Origin: a virus
Strand: one strand, 5' to 3'
IMG/VR virus record: IMGVR_UViG_3300048912_000294
Coordinates: 1-34,839 of that record
Length of the DNA stretch: 34,839 nt
The notes beneath the pieces are model-generated. The model did no database searches, had not been told where the DNA came from, and worked only from the letters and a program-made list of their open reading frames with translations. A program made the position numbers and the translations under genes. Below are positions 6,902-13,976 of this stretch, piece after piece; within the stretch, counting starts at the first letter, position 1; each line of letters begins with the position of its first letter.

Positions 6902-8382
6902 CGGACTGGGCCAGCAGGTTCAGGGAGCCTGCCTGGCCCCACCAGGTGGAGGAGTTCGAGGCCCATCGCGACGCGAAGGTCCGGGCCCTCCACTGGCAGC
7001 CCCGCACGGGCAAGTCCAAGGCGATGGTGGACCTCGCCTGCTACCTCTATGAGCAGGGGAAGATCGACGCCGTCCTGGTGCTCGCCCCGATGAACGTCCA
7101 CGCCAACTGGCAGCGCAACCAGATATTCCGGCACACCTGGGAGGGCGTCGACAGCCGAGCCTTCACCTGGAGCTCCACGGACCGCCGGACGGACCCGAAG
7201 GCCTACGACAGGGCCTTCGGCGGCCTCCTGGCGCACGAGGGCCTCGCCTGGTTCGCCGTGAACGCGGAGGCGACCACGCTCGCCGTCGCCAAGCCCTTCC
7301 TGTCCGCCTTCGTCCGGCGCCGCCGCATCCTGCTCGTGGTCGACGAGACCCACGAGTGGCGCAGGCCGTCCTCCAAGCGGTCCTCCTACGCCCGCGGCCT
7401 CGCCCGCAAGGTGGCCTACGTGCGCTGCCTCTCCGGCACCATGGTCGACAACTCCCCCTTCCACGCGTGGGCCCAGTACGAGCTGCTGGCGCCGGCCGCG
7501 CTCGGCTACAAGGACTACGGGGACTTCGAGCGCCACTTCGGCATCTGGGAGAAGCGCCAGATCAAGGTCAAGGGCGGCAGGACCCGGCTCGTCCCGGCCT
7601 GCACCGGCTACCGCAACCAGGACGAGCTCCGCGAGCGGATGGCGCGCTGGACCAGCTACGTCCACAGGTGCGACGTCCCGGGCCTCCCGCCCCTGGTCAA
7701 CTCCAGGACCGAGTTCGAGCTGACGGCCGCCCAGCGTCGGGTCTACAACGACCTGGTCAAGGGGGCCATCGTCAAGCTGGACAACGGCGAGTACATGGGC
7801 GAGGCCGAGGGCGCGGTGCTCATCACACGCCTGCAGCAGGCCGCGTCGGGCTTCGCGGTCGACGAGGACGGCGCGGTCGTCGACCTGGTCAAGGACGAGG
7901 AGAACCCCCGCCTGCTGGCCCTGGAGGCCGAGCTCGCGCTCGTCGGCCGCAAGACAGTGATCTACTGCCGCTACCGCGAGGACGTGGTCCGGGTCATGGC
8001 AGCCTGCCGTCGATGGGGCTATAAGCCCGTCGACTACTACGGCGGAACCCCGAAGGCTCTTCGGGGCGACCACGAGAGGCTCTTCCAGGAGGACGAGTCC
8101 GTGGGCCCGCTCGTCGGCAACGTCAAGGCCTGCGGGGCTGGGCTTGAGTTCAGCAGGGGCACCGACATCATCTGGTACAGCCACACCCACGGTGACCTCA
8201 TCGGCCGCAGGCAGGGCGACGAGCGCTGCACCAAGGTCGGAGGGGAGTCCGTTGGCGTCTGCGACTTTATTGCCTTGGGCACGGTGGACGAACGCATGAT
8301 CCGAGACCAGGAGGAGAAGATAGACGTGACTGAGTACCTGACAGGCGACGGCCTCCGTCGCTACCTGGAGCTGCTGCGTTGA
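6898..8382 (+). CDS. SNF2/DEAD-type superfamily 2 helicase
   Basis: The 494-residue ATPase has two RecA-like halves. Motif I is QPRTGKSKAM (residues 34-43), motif Ia VLVLAPMNVHANW, motif II VVDETHEW (Asp149-Glu-Thr-His) and motif III CLSGTMVDN. The second half has YCRYREDVVRVM, YYGGTP, the motif V region KACGAGLEFSRGTDIIWYS and the motif VI region GRRQGDERCTKVG. This is the pattern of compact phage SNF2-like helicases that often sit beside the DNA polymerase and may open the origin or remodel DNA during replication or recombination. GTG 6898 overlaps the HD gene stop (GTGA). The next gene starts with a TTG inside its stop codon. Confidence 0.9.
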   Translation: MTDWASRFREPAWPHQVEEFEAHRDAKVRALHWQPRTGKSKAMVDLACYLYEQGKIDAVLVLAPMNVHANWQRNQIFRHTWEGVDSRAFTWSSTDRRTDPKAYDRAFGGLLAHEGLAWFAVNAEATTLAVAKPFLSAFVRRRRILLVVDETHEWRRPSSKRSSYARGLARKVAYVRCLSGTMVDNSPFHAWAQYELLAPAALGYKDYGDFERHFGIWEKRQIKVKGGRTRLVPACTGYRNQDELRERMARWTSYVHRCDVPGLPPLVNSRTEFELTAAQRRVYNDLVKGAIVKLDNGEYMGEAEGAVLITRLQQAASGFAVDEDGAVVDLVKDEENPRLLALEAELALVGRKTVIYCRYREDVVRVMAACRRWGYKPVDYYGGTPKALRGDHERLFQEDESVGPLVGNVKACGAGLEFSRGTDIIWYSHTHGDLIGRRQGDERCTKVGGESVGVCDFIALGTVDERMIRDQEEKIDVTEYLTGDGLRRYLELLR

Positions 8383-8723
8383 GCCGCGTGTTCGTCGTCC
8401 AGCGACCGGCCACCCGATCCGGCGAGCGTGGCTGCTGGGTCGAGAAGTTCGACCTCGCGCCGGCCGAGGCCTTCGGCGAGCTCGTGACGATCCTGCCCTA
8501 CGGGAACATCTCCCGGGAGCCGAGGGCGCTCCAGGCCGTCAAGAGCACCGTGTCCGGGGCGCTGTGCGCCTTCAACCCGGATGAGGACTACGTCCTGCCG
8601 GTGGGAGACCCGGTGGCGATCGCCATCGTGCTGATGGAGCTCGGCGCCCGCCGCTTCCACCCCGTGAGGGCGCTCAAGTTCGACCGCCGCCGCGGCTGCT
8701 ACGAGAGCTACGTCGTCAGCTAG
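8379..8723 (+). CDS. Phage hypothetical protein with TTG start, 114 aa
   Basis: No ATG or GTG fits near the start. TTG 8379 overlaps the helicase stop (TTGA), the same arrangement as at 32309, which supports it. The product begins SRVFVVQRPATRSGERGCW and has a middle of mixed strands and helices (GDPVAIAIVLMELGARRF). It has no membrane segment or metal site, and I do not recognise the family. It closes the tightly overlapped replication operon, since 87 non-coding bases follow. Function unknown. Confidence 0.7.
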   Translation: MSRVFVVQRPATRSGERGCWVEKFDLAPAEAFGELVTILPYGNISREPRALQAVKSTVSGALCAFNPDEDYVLPVGDPVAIAIVLMELGARRFHPVRALKFDRRRGCYESYVVS

Positions 8724-8810
8724 GGACTGCTGGCCCCAATCCTCCCCCGCTTGGGGGCATGAGGGGTCCCTGGAGCGACACCCAAGCAACCCGACCACCA
8801 GGAGTTTCAA

Positions 8811-9059
8811 ATGAGCGAAGAGAAGGCACCCAAGCGCGGCATCGGCACCGTGATCGTCGAGCAGCTGCGCGCCGGCGCGACCAACGAGGAGGCGCTCGCC
8901 GCCGTGAAGGTTGAATTCCCGGAGAGCAGCACGTCGAACACGACCGTCAGCTGGTACCGGAACGACCTCCGCAAGAAGGGCGAGGCGATCCCGACCGCCG
9001 CCGAGGCCCGCAGGGCGAAGGCCCCTGCCGAGGCGCCGGCGGAAGACCCGCTCGACTGA
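8811..9059 (+). CDS. Small phage protein with WYRNxLRKKG motif, 82 aa
   Basis: ATG 8811 has CCAGGAG ten bases upstream. Residues 8-55 form a compact helical unit: IGTVIVEQLRAGATNEEALA, then VKVEFPESSTSNTTVSWYRN, then DLRKKG. The same kind of unit (hydrophobic helix, EFPE-S-T, RWY) occurs at the C-terminus of the protein at 15454. I have seen similar small domains in other phages without an assigned function. The basic motif and size would suit DNA binding, which is inference. An Ala/Glu/Pro-rich tail follows (AEAPAEDPLD). The gene is immediately followed by a strong terminator and so is the last gene of its operon. Confidence 0.8.
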   Translation: MSEEKAPKRGIGTVIVEQLRAGATNEEALAAVKVEFPESSTSNTTVSWYRNDLRKKGEAIPTAAEARRAKAPAEAPAEDPLD

Positions 9060-9101
9060 GCTTAGAGCCGCGGAGGACCTGTCTCCCCTCCGCCGGATCG
9101 G

Positions 9102-9131
9102 AAAGAGCCGCCTTTGGGCGGCTCTTTTTTT
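9102..9131 (+). terminator. Strong rho-independent terminator
   Basis: AAAGAGCCGCC (9102-9112) pairs perfectly with GGCGGCTCTTT (9117-9127) around the loop TTTG, and a run of seven T (9125-9131) follows. It ends the first rightward operon right after the gene at 8811. A new promoter follows within 25 bases. Confidence 0.95.
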
Positions 9132-9152
9132 AGCCTTGACCGCTTTTCTCCA

Positions 9153-9181
9153 TTTACGCCGCATGGAACGCGGCCTATAAG
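9153..9181 (+). promoter_or_regulatory. Sigma70-type promoter, rightward
   Basis: TTTACG (9153-9158) and TATAAG (9176-9181) are separated by 17 bases, close to the sigma70 consensus, just downstream of a terminator and ahead of ATG 9207. The flanking words CTTTTCTCCATTTACG and ATAAGGGGTC recur almost unchanged in the leftward promoter at 20328-20356. The spacer holds a short dyad GCCGC (9158-9162) / GCGGC (9170-9174) that could be an operator. Predicted start is near 9188. Confidence 0.8.
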
Positions 9182-9206
9182 GGGTCATCAACACGGAGAC
9201 AGACAG

Positions 9207-9515
9207 ATGCCCGCCATGATCGTCATGAAGAAGACCCCTCAGGGCTTCAAGCTGATCCCCGCCACCGAGTGCCGCGGCAGCAGCTTCCGCGTGATGGGCC
9301 ACAGCGACAGCATGGCCTTCCGCACGAAGGAGGTCATGGATGAGCTGATGCTGGTGGCCAAGCACCACCGCCTGTACAACGCCTCCCTCAAGGAGCTGTT
9401 CGACCTCGCCATCCGCAAGAACGATGGGTCCAAGCTGTTCGGCAACCCCATGCAGGACGTCAAGCTGCTCCCCTCCTCGGGCGAGACCCCCGCCCGCCTC
9501 CTCATCAACCCCTAA
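9207..9515 (+). CDS. Phage hypothetical protein, 102 aa
   Basis: ATG 9207 follows GGAGACAGAC (9195-9204) and is the first gene behind the promoter at 9153-9181, with a predicted leader of about 20 bases. The product is small, basic and soluble. It starts PAMIVMKKTPQGFKLIPATE, has a helical middle (TKEVMDELMLVAKHHRLYNA) and a region NDGSKLFGNPMQDVKLLP. It has no recognised domain. As the first gene of a strongly initiated unit it is probably made in quantity. Homology search would be needed to say more than conserved phage protein. Confidence 0.8.
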   Translation: MPAMIVMKKTPQGFKLIPATECRGSSFRVMGHSDSMAFRTKEVMDELMLVAKHHRLYNASLKELFDLAIRKNDGSKLFGNPMQDVKLLPSSGETPARLLINP

Positions 9516-9525
9516 GGAAGACAGA

Positions 9526-10347
9526 ATGGCAACTGACCCACGAGACGTCGCCTCAGCGCCCATGGCGTTCGGCGACGGCAGCCTCAGCGACCGCGACAGG
9601 CTCCGCGAGCCCAACGTCGTCAGCGACGAGGTCCGCCACGGCCGCATCTACTGGCTCTACGGGGCGAGCCCCGACCCGCTCCACCCGAGCGAGGTGGCCG
9701 ACCCTCCGTGCAGCGGATGGGGAGCGGTGTTCCTCCTCGACGAGACCGACAGGACCGTCCGCCTCTACGCCCCGTGGGAGATGAAGTCGTGGGTGGTCAG
9801 CAAGGGGGCCTACGAGCTGCTCTCGCTGCAGGGCACCTTCGAGGGGTTCAACATGCGGGCCCGACAGTACTTCATGCTCTCCCTGCCCAAATACTGGGCG
9901 GAGGCGAAGCTGCGCGGGTGGGACAAGGACTTCGCCACGGCGGAGCGCGTCATGGCCGCCGTCGGCTGCAAGCCCCCTCCTGAGGAGGAGTGGCGCCGCC
10001 TCGCGGGGCAGGCCGTCCAGCGCTCGAGGCCGAGCCTCGTCCTCGCGTCGGGCTCGGCCCCGGTGATGCAGCAGGCGGTCGGCGGCAAGCCGCCCGCCAA
10101 GGAGGCCGAGGGCCTCAAGAAGCCCGTCAAGCGGACGGGCCGCAAGGGCGAGGTGCTGGCCTTCTTCATGGAGAAGAGCTCCATAAATGAGGCCATGGCC
10201 AAGTTCGGCGTCACGCGGTCCAACCTGCTCAGCCAGCTGTTCCTGCTGCGCAAGGACCACGGGATCGGCTACACGGTCGAGGGCGACAGCGCGAGGGTCG
10301 AGCTGCCTGCGGGCATTACGGACCCGTTCGAGAAGGAGGACGCATAG
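9526..10347 (+). CDS. Phage protein with C-terminal winged-helix-like domain, 273 aa
   Basis: ATG 9526 is preceded by AAGGAAG (9514-9520). Residues 30-150 are a globular region (GRIYWLYGASPDPLHPSE, later LYAPWEMKSWVVSKGAYELL) that I cannot assign. Residues 150-215 are a linker rich in Lys, Pro and Ala. Residues 213-265 look like a winged helix: GEVLAFFMEKSSINEAMAKF, then GVTRSNLLSQLFLLRKDHGI, then GYTVEGDSARVELP. This is the kind of domain found in phage DNA-binding accessory proteins. A role in DNA binding or regulation is inference. The next gene starts directly after its stop. Confidence 0.75.
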   Translation: MATDPRDVASAPMAFGDGSLSDRDRLREPNVVSDEVRHGRIYWLYGASPDPLHPSEVADPPCSGWGAVFLLDETDRTVRLYAPWEMKSWVVSKGAYELLSLQGTFEGFNMRARQYFMLSLPKYWAEAKLRGWDKDFATAERVMAAVGCKPPPEEEWRRLAGQAVQRSRPSLVLASGSAPVMQQAVGGKPPAKEAEGLKKPVKRTGRKGEVLAFFMEKSSINEAMAKFGVTRSNLLSQLFLLRKDHGIGYTVEGDSARVELPAGITDPFEKEDA

Positions 10348-10605
10348 ATGTACGACAGCACGGGTAGGGCCGTTCCGATGGCCAAGCAGGTGGCCCTCAA
10401 GAAGGCCCAGGACTTCACGACCGCGGCGGAGATGGGCATGCGGGCCCGCAGGCGGATGTACGAGGCGCTGTTCAACATGCCCAACATCTCGGACGGCGCG
10501 CTCGACGCCGCGAGGCTGGATGTGCTCTCGGCCATGGAGGTCGTGCTCGACGCCCAGCGGGAGCAGAACCGCATCATCCGCGACATCGTCTACCCCAGTG
10601 GCTAG
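10348..10605 (+). CDS. Small helical phage protein, 85 aa
   Basis: ATG 10348 directly follows the stop of the previous gene, with AAGGAGG (10333-10339) inside that gene's end as ribosome-binding site. The product is almost all helix, with a basic first half (AKQVALKKAQDFTTAAEMGM, RARRRMYEALF) and a second amphipathic helix (LDVLSAMEVVLDAQREQNRI). It has no cysteine and no membrane segment. It may form a coiled-coil dimer. The function is unknown. Its end overlaps the start of the next small gene by eight bases. Confidence 0.75.
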   Translation: MYDSTGRAVPMAKQVALKKAQDFTTAAEMGMRARRRMYEALFNMPNISDGALDAARLDVLSAMEVVLDAQREQNRIIRDIVYPSG

Positions 10606-10753
10606 GCACTGGTCCGAGCAGCTGTCGTGCTTCGCCTGCGGCAAGGCCTTCCGGTCTGCGGTCGCCGAGGCGAGGCACCGCCACAACTTCCCCGTCCTCT
10701 GCACGCGCAACAAGGCGTTCGAGGCCTTCATGAAGGAGCACGGCAATGGCTAA
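10598..10753 (+). CDS. C2H2-type zinc-finger microprotein, 51 aa
   Basis: GTG 10598 overlaps the preceding stop (GTGGCTAG). The 51 residues contain CFACGKAFRSAVAEARHRHN, a Cys-x2-Cys-x12-His-x-His spacing close to a classical zinc finger, and a further Cys in FPVLCTRN. The C-terminal helix (KAFEAFMKEHGNG) carries AAGGAG, which serves as ribosome-binding site for the next gene. Zinc-binding microproteins are common in phages as DNA-binding or host-takeover factors, but no target can be named. It is one of three Cys-rich small proteins in the rightward half. Confidence 0.7.
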   Translation: MARHWSEQLSCFACGKAFRSAVAEARHRHNFPVLCTRNKAFEAFMKEHGNG

Positions 10754-11030
10754 GAAGGCGTCATACCTCACCTTCGAAGAGCGGATGCCTGTCCGTATGG
10801 ACAGCGTGACGAGGTGGTGGTCCGTGCGGTCGGCCTGCGGAGAGCACCTGCTCGGCCACGTGATGTGGTGGACCCGCTGGCGTCGGTACGTCTTCGTGCC
10901 GGTGGCCGATCCGGCGACCGATACGCTGCACGACGCCAAGTGCCTGCGAGAGCTCGCTGACTTCCTAGACGAGCAGACGAAGGCCCAGCGAGCCGACGCG
11001 GAGGCGCGCCGTGCAGCTAAGGCTCCCTGA
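10746..11030 (+). CDS. Phage hypothetical protein, 94 aa
   Basis: ATG 10746 has AAGGAG (10734-10739) upstream and overlaps the preceding gene by eight bases. The first half is Trp- and Arg-rich (VTRWWSVRSACGEHLLGHVM, WWTRWRRYVFVPV), suggesting a beta-rich nucleic-acid-binding or small globular fold. The second half is an amphipathic charged helix (CLRELADFLDEQTKAQRADA). No known domain is recognised. Its end overlaps the GTG start of the next gene by 20 bases. Function unknown. Confidence 0.7.
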   Translation: MAKKASYLTFEERMPVRMDSVTRWWSVRSACGEHLLGHVMWWTRWRRYVFVPVADPATDTLHDAKCLRELADFLDEQTKAQRADAEARRAAKAP

Positions 11031-11301
11031 GCCGACCGGCTCCCGGGACCCCACGGGGACGCACATCTCCATCCGGGGTCCACTCCTCAAGGAGTGGCAG
11101 TTCGAGGCCTTCGGCGAGCTCCTGTGGGGCTATGGATGCCCCGACGACGCGCTCGAGCGCGTCCTGTCCAGCCTCGCCGCCTGCGGCCGCTACGACTGCG
11201 TGGTCGTGACGCGGGCGTTCCCCTCCCTCCGCGCCGGGCTGTCGGACTTCGGGTATGAGCTCATCACGCAGGCGACCTGCGAATACCGCAAGGCGGCCTA
11301 A
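11011..11301 (+). CDS. Phage hypothetical protein, 96 aa
   Basis: GTG 11011 lies inside the end of the previous gene. The product reads ISIRGPLLKEWQFEAFGELL, then CPDDALERVLSSLAACGRYD, then CVVVTRAFPSLRAGLSDFGY, a compact alpha/beta protein with three scattered cysteines. I do not recognise it. Its last 47 bases overlap the probable start of the glycosylase gene in another frame. Confidence in the gene is moderate and rests on base usage and on the tight packing around it. Confidence 0.65.
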   Translation: MQLRLPEPTGSRDPTGTHISIRGPLLKEWQFEAFGELLWGYGCPDDALERVLSSLAACGRYDCVVVTRAFPSLRAGLSDFGYELITQATCEYRKAA

Positions 11302-11731
11302 GGCCGGCAGGCTCTTCCAGGAGGACCTCCTCAGCGAGCCCTTCTGGCTGGTCGTGGCCTGCCAGCTCGTCAACCTCACTACATGGGACCAGGCGCGCCC
11401 AGCCCTAGAGTGGCTGATGGTGCGCTTCGTCGTGCCCCGCGTGCTCGCGGCCGCCGACCCGTCCAGCCTCCACGACGCGCTCAGGCCCCTCGGCCTCTGG
11501 CGCCGTCGATCCGCCACCCTCGTCAAGTTCGCCCAAGCATGGGTCCTCCATCCGCCCCAGACGGCCCAGGAGCTTAGGCTGATGCCAGGCTGTGGGAATT
11601 ATGCGTGTGACTCGTGGAGCATCTTCGTCGAAGGGAAGACGGACCTATCAGTGTCCGACGGCAAATTGCTCTGGTTCTTGCAGCAGCTGCGAGAAGCGCA
11701 AGAAGCGGCTAGCCCAGCAACGAGCCTATAG
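11255..11731 (+). CDS. MBD4-like HhH-GPD DNA glycosylase
   Basis: The 158-residue product resembles the glycosylase domain of MBD4. FQEDLLSEPFWLVVACQLVN matches its first helices, LRPLGLWRRRSATLVKFAQA matches PLGLYxxRAKTIxKFS, and LMPGCGNYACDSWSIFVEG matches the helix-hairpin-helix and the catalytic Asp (GIGKYGNDSYRIF in MBD4), giving Asp119 here. GKLLWFLQQL fits the end of that domain. MBD4 removes T or U from T:G and U:G pairs, above all where 5-methylcytosine has deaminated. No iron-sulfur cysteines are present, unlike endonuclease III. ATG 11255 is the only usual start and gives a basic N-terminus (MSSSRRRPANTARRPKAGRL); its ribosome-binding site is weak. The 3' end overlaps an HNH gene in another frame, and GC drops from about 11580 on. 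Confidence 0.75.
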   Translation: MSSSRRRPANTARRPKAGRLFQEDLLSEPFWLVVACQLVNLTTWDQARPALEWLMVRFVVPRVLAAADPSSLHDALRPLGLWRRRSATLVKFAQAWVLHPPQTAQELRLMPGCGNYACDSWSIFVEGKTDLSVSDGKLLWFLQQLREAQEAASPATSL

Positions 11732-12311
11732 CAAGAAGCGCTACGAGACCGACCCGCAGTTCGCGGAGAAGCACAAAGCTAAAGCCCGCAAATGGCACGC
11801 GGATAATACCGAGCAGGCTGCTGCGTACAAGCGGTCTTGGCGCGCAGATAATCCCACCTATTTTCGAGACTACATGCGCGAGCTGCTCACGCAGGATCGT
11901 TGGCGCATTCATAATGCGGTGAGTAGCCGTCTGTCTAAGGCAATGAAAGGAAAAAGGTCTAAGACCCTGGAGAGACTTCTGGGCTGCACTATCCCAGAGT
12001 TGTTGGTCCATCTCGAGGGACAGTTCCAAGTAGGGATGACCTGGGAAAACTATGGCTTGGGAGGCTGGGAGGTCGACCACGTCAAGCCTTTAAGGGCATT
12101 TGACCTTGAAGACCCAGATCAGTTAGCGGAGGCAATGCACTTCACCAATCTCCAGCCTCTATGGGCGCCGGAGAACAGGTCGAAGGGCGGACGCTACCCC
12201 TGCGACAAGGAGCAAAGACAGCATGGCAGTCGACATCTTCCGCCTCACGGCGGACTTCAATCGGGAGGTGATCGGGTACCCGACGCCGGCGAGGCCGAGC
12301 CGCCTCTCTGA
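11601..12311 (+). CDS. HNH homing-endonuclease-like protein overlapping both neighbours
   Basis: From ATG 11601 (GTG 11592 and 11607 also possible) the frame encodes a basic N-terminus with cysteines (CSGSCSSCEKRKKRLAQQR), a Lys-rich helical stretch (YSKKRYETDPQFAEKHKAKA) and an HNH core. The core runs from LGGWEVDHVKPLRAFDLEDP to HFTNLQPLWAPENRSKGG, with the Asp-His pair, the conserved NLQPLW and the final Asn. This is the arrangement of intron-type and free-standing HNH endonucleases. Base composition is lower in GC than both neighbours, as in the HNH gene at 2454. It overlaps the glycosylase by about 130 bases and runs on for 89 bases into the next gene, where the sequence looks like a shadow (HGSRHLPPHGG). 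The true start and end are therefore uncertain and the gene may be decaying. Confidence 0.7.
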   Translation: MRVTRGASSSKGRRTYQCPTANCSGSCSSCEKRKKRLAQQRAYSKKRYETDPQFAEKHKAKARKWHADNTEQAAAYKRSWRADNPTYFRDYMRELLTQDRWRIHNAVSSRLSKAMKGKRSKTLERLLGCTIPELLVHLEGQFQVGMTWENYGLGGWEVDHVKPLRAFDLEDPDQLAEAMHFTNLQPLWAPENRSKGGRYPCDKEQRQHGSRHLPPHGGLQSGGDRVPDAGEAEPPL

Positions 12312-13140
12312 GGCCCGCAAGGCGTGGGCCAAGCTCTGCCTCCTCGAGGAGGTGAAGGAGTTCGACGACGTCGGCAAGGGCCCCCTCTTCATCCACTCCG
12401 AGCAGGAGATGCTCGAGGACGAGGTCGATGCGCTCATCGACCTGATCTACTTCGCGGGCGGCCGCCTCTACGAGATGGGCGTCGACGGCGGCGCGCACTT
12501 CCTCGAGGTGCACTGCCGCAACATGGCCAAGGAGCGCGGCGAGAAGTCCACCCGGCACGGCTCGGCGGGCTACGACGCGGTCAAGCCCGAGGGCTGGGTC
12601 GGCCCCGACCACGCGTCGGTGCTCACCCGTCGGCCGAAGGTGATCCTGCTCGGCCACGCGCGGCACGGCAAGGACACGGTCGCCGAGCTGCTCCGCGACG
12701 TGCACGGCTTCGCCTTCCAGTCCTCCTCGATGTTCTGCGCCGAGCGGGTCCTGATGCCGTACTTCGCGGCCCACGGCGTGCCCTACGCCTCGGTCGAGGA
12801 GTGCTACGAGGACCGCGTCAACCACCGGTCGACCTGGTTCGAGCGGATCGAGGACTACAACCGCGACGACCCGTCCAGGCTGTGCCGCGAGCTGTTCGAG
12901 ACGAACGACGTCTACGTGGGAATGCGCTCGGCCTACGAGTTCGCCGAGGCCCGCAAGCACGCCGACTTCGTCGTCTGGGTGGACGCCATGCAGCGGAAGG
13001 ACCCTGAGCCGCGCAGCAGCTTCAACATCGACTTCGACCCGGAGACGATGATCCTGCTCGACAACAACGGCCCTGAGGTCGACCTGGTGAACAACGTCCA
13101 CGCCCTGGTCGACCACCTGCGCGAGGAGTTCCGCCCATGA
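12223..13140 (+). CDS. Fusion of MazG-like NTP pyrophosphohydrolase and dNMP kinase
   Basis: ATG 12223 has AAGGAG nine bases upstream. Residues 1-105 are MazG-like: helix one carries LCLLEEVKEF (Glu42, Glu43, Glu46) and helix two LEDEVDALIDLIYFAGGRLY (Glu65, Glu67, Asp69, Asp73), the metal-binding acidic pattern of enzymes that split NTPs to NMP and pyrophosphate. Residues 138-305 are a P-loop kinase: VILLGHARHGKDTVAELL (Gly144-Thr152), SSSMFCAERVLMPYF, and a region MRSAYEFAEARKHADFVVWV like phage deoxynucleoside monophosphate kinases. The first half would turn a dNTP into a dNMP, and the second would re-phosphorylate a dNMP. Placed directly before a dCMP-type C5-transferase (ATGA overlap), this parallels T4 gp56, gp42 and gp1. 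Substrate assignments are inference. Confidence 0.8.
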   Translation: MAVDIFRLTADFNREVIGYPTPARPSRLSEARKAWAKLCLLEEVKEFDDVGKGPLFIHSEQEMLEDEVDALIDLIYFAGGRLYEMGVDGGAHFLEVHCRNMAKERGEKSTRHGSAGYDAVKPEGWVGPDHASVLTRRPKVILLGHARHGKDTVAELLRDVHGFAFQSSSMFCAERVLMPYFAAHGVPYASVEECYEDRVNHRSTWFERIEDYNRDDPSRLCRELFETNDVYVGMRSAYEFAEARKHADFVVWVDAMQRKDPEPRSSFNIDFDPETMILLDNNGPEVDLVNNVHALVDHLREEFRP

Positions 13141-13976
13141 GGAACAACAACTTCCGATGGCAATACGAGGGGCTGCTCGGCAAGCTCCTCTCGACGACCT
13201 GCCCTGCGGCCCGGGAGACCAACGCCCGGACCGGGGAGGTCATCCGGGCCCTCGACCCCTTCAGCTTCAGCCTCGACCTGTCGGACGGCAAGCTGCCCGT
13301 CTGCGGCGTCCGGAAGACCTTCCCGCGCTCGGCCGCGGCCGAGGTGGCGTGGTTCCTCCTGGGCACGAAGAGCTCGGAGTTCATCCGTCGCTACGCGCCC
13401 TTCTGGGACAAGTTCCTGGAGGAGGACGGGGACACGGTCGCCGGCGCCTACGGCTATCGGTGGAGGCACCACTTCGGCAGGGACCAGATCGCCGACGCGA
13501 TCGCGACGCTGCAGCACGACCCGACGAACCGGCGGGTCTGGATCAGCGCGTGGGACCCAGCGCAGGACGGCCTAGGCCGTCCGAGCAAGAACGTGCCCTG
13601 CCCCGTCGGCTTCACGCTGTCGATCAGCGAGGGCCGGCTCAACTCGGCGCTGATGATCCGGTCGTCGGACGTCTTCGTGGGCCTCCCGTACGACGTCATG
13701 GGCCACGCGCTCCTGATGGCTGCGGCGGCCCAGAGCCTCGGCTCCGCGCTCGGCCGGATGCACGTCACCCTCGCCCACCCGCACCTCTACGAGAAGCACC
13801 TGGACATGGCCTTTGAGGCCCTGCGTGGCCAGCCGAGCGACGACACGATCTACCTGCCGGTCTGGGACGTCGACGAGATAACCCAGGAGCCGGAGATGTA
13901 CGTCGAGGCCGTCGCCAAGATGGCCAAGAAGATCGCGCAGCCGTCCTTCGCCTGCAAGCCTGAGGTGATAGTCTGA
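13137..13976 (+). CDS. Thymidylate-synthase-family dCMP C5-(hydroxy)methyltransferase candidate
   Basis: The 279-residue protein has the thymidylate synthase fold signatures: AWFLLGTKSSEF, YGYRWRHHFGRDQI, RRVWISAWDP, catalytic Cys155 in KNVPCPVGF, RSSDVFVGLPYD and LAHPHLYEKHLD. Two substrate-reading residues differ from true thymidylate synthase. The Asn of GLPFN, which recognises dUMP, is Asp186 (GLPYD), and the His after the catalytic Cys is Pro156. Asp at that position is the known mark of dCMP hydroxymethylases and converts thymidylate synthase toward dCMP in mutants. I therefore favour dCMP as substrate. Whether it adds CH3 or CH2OH is open; the DHFR-like gene two genes down favours methyl. 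An ordinary thymidylate synthase remains possible because a dCMP deaminase follows. It is coupled to both neighbours (ATGA, TGATG). Confidence 0.8.
   Translation: MRNNNFRWQYEGLLGKLLSTTCPAARETNARTGEVIRALDPFSFSLDLSDGKLPVCGVRKTFPRSAAAEVAWFLLGTKSSEFIRRYAPFWDKFLEEDGDTVAGAYGYRWRHHFGRDQIADAIATLQHDPTNRRVWISAWDPAQDGLGRPSKNVPCPVGFTLSISEGRLNSALMIRSSDVFVGLPYDVMGHALLMAAAAQSLGSALGRMHVTLAHPHLYEKHLDMAFEALRGQPSDDTIYLPVWDVDEITQEPEMYVEAVAKMAKKIAQPSFACKPEVIV

Noticed and set aside
6592-8190. 532-residue open frame on the minus strand opposite the helicase
   Set aside because: It is a compositional shadow; the helicase motifs on the plus strand are unambiguous.
8735-8765. Possible terminator in the gap after 8723 (CCCCC-GCTT-GGGGG)
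   Set aside because: The stem is only five bases and no T-run follows; a strong terminator exists further on at 9102.
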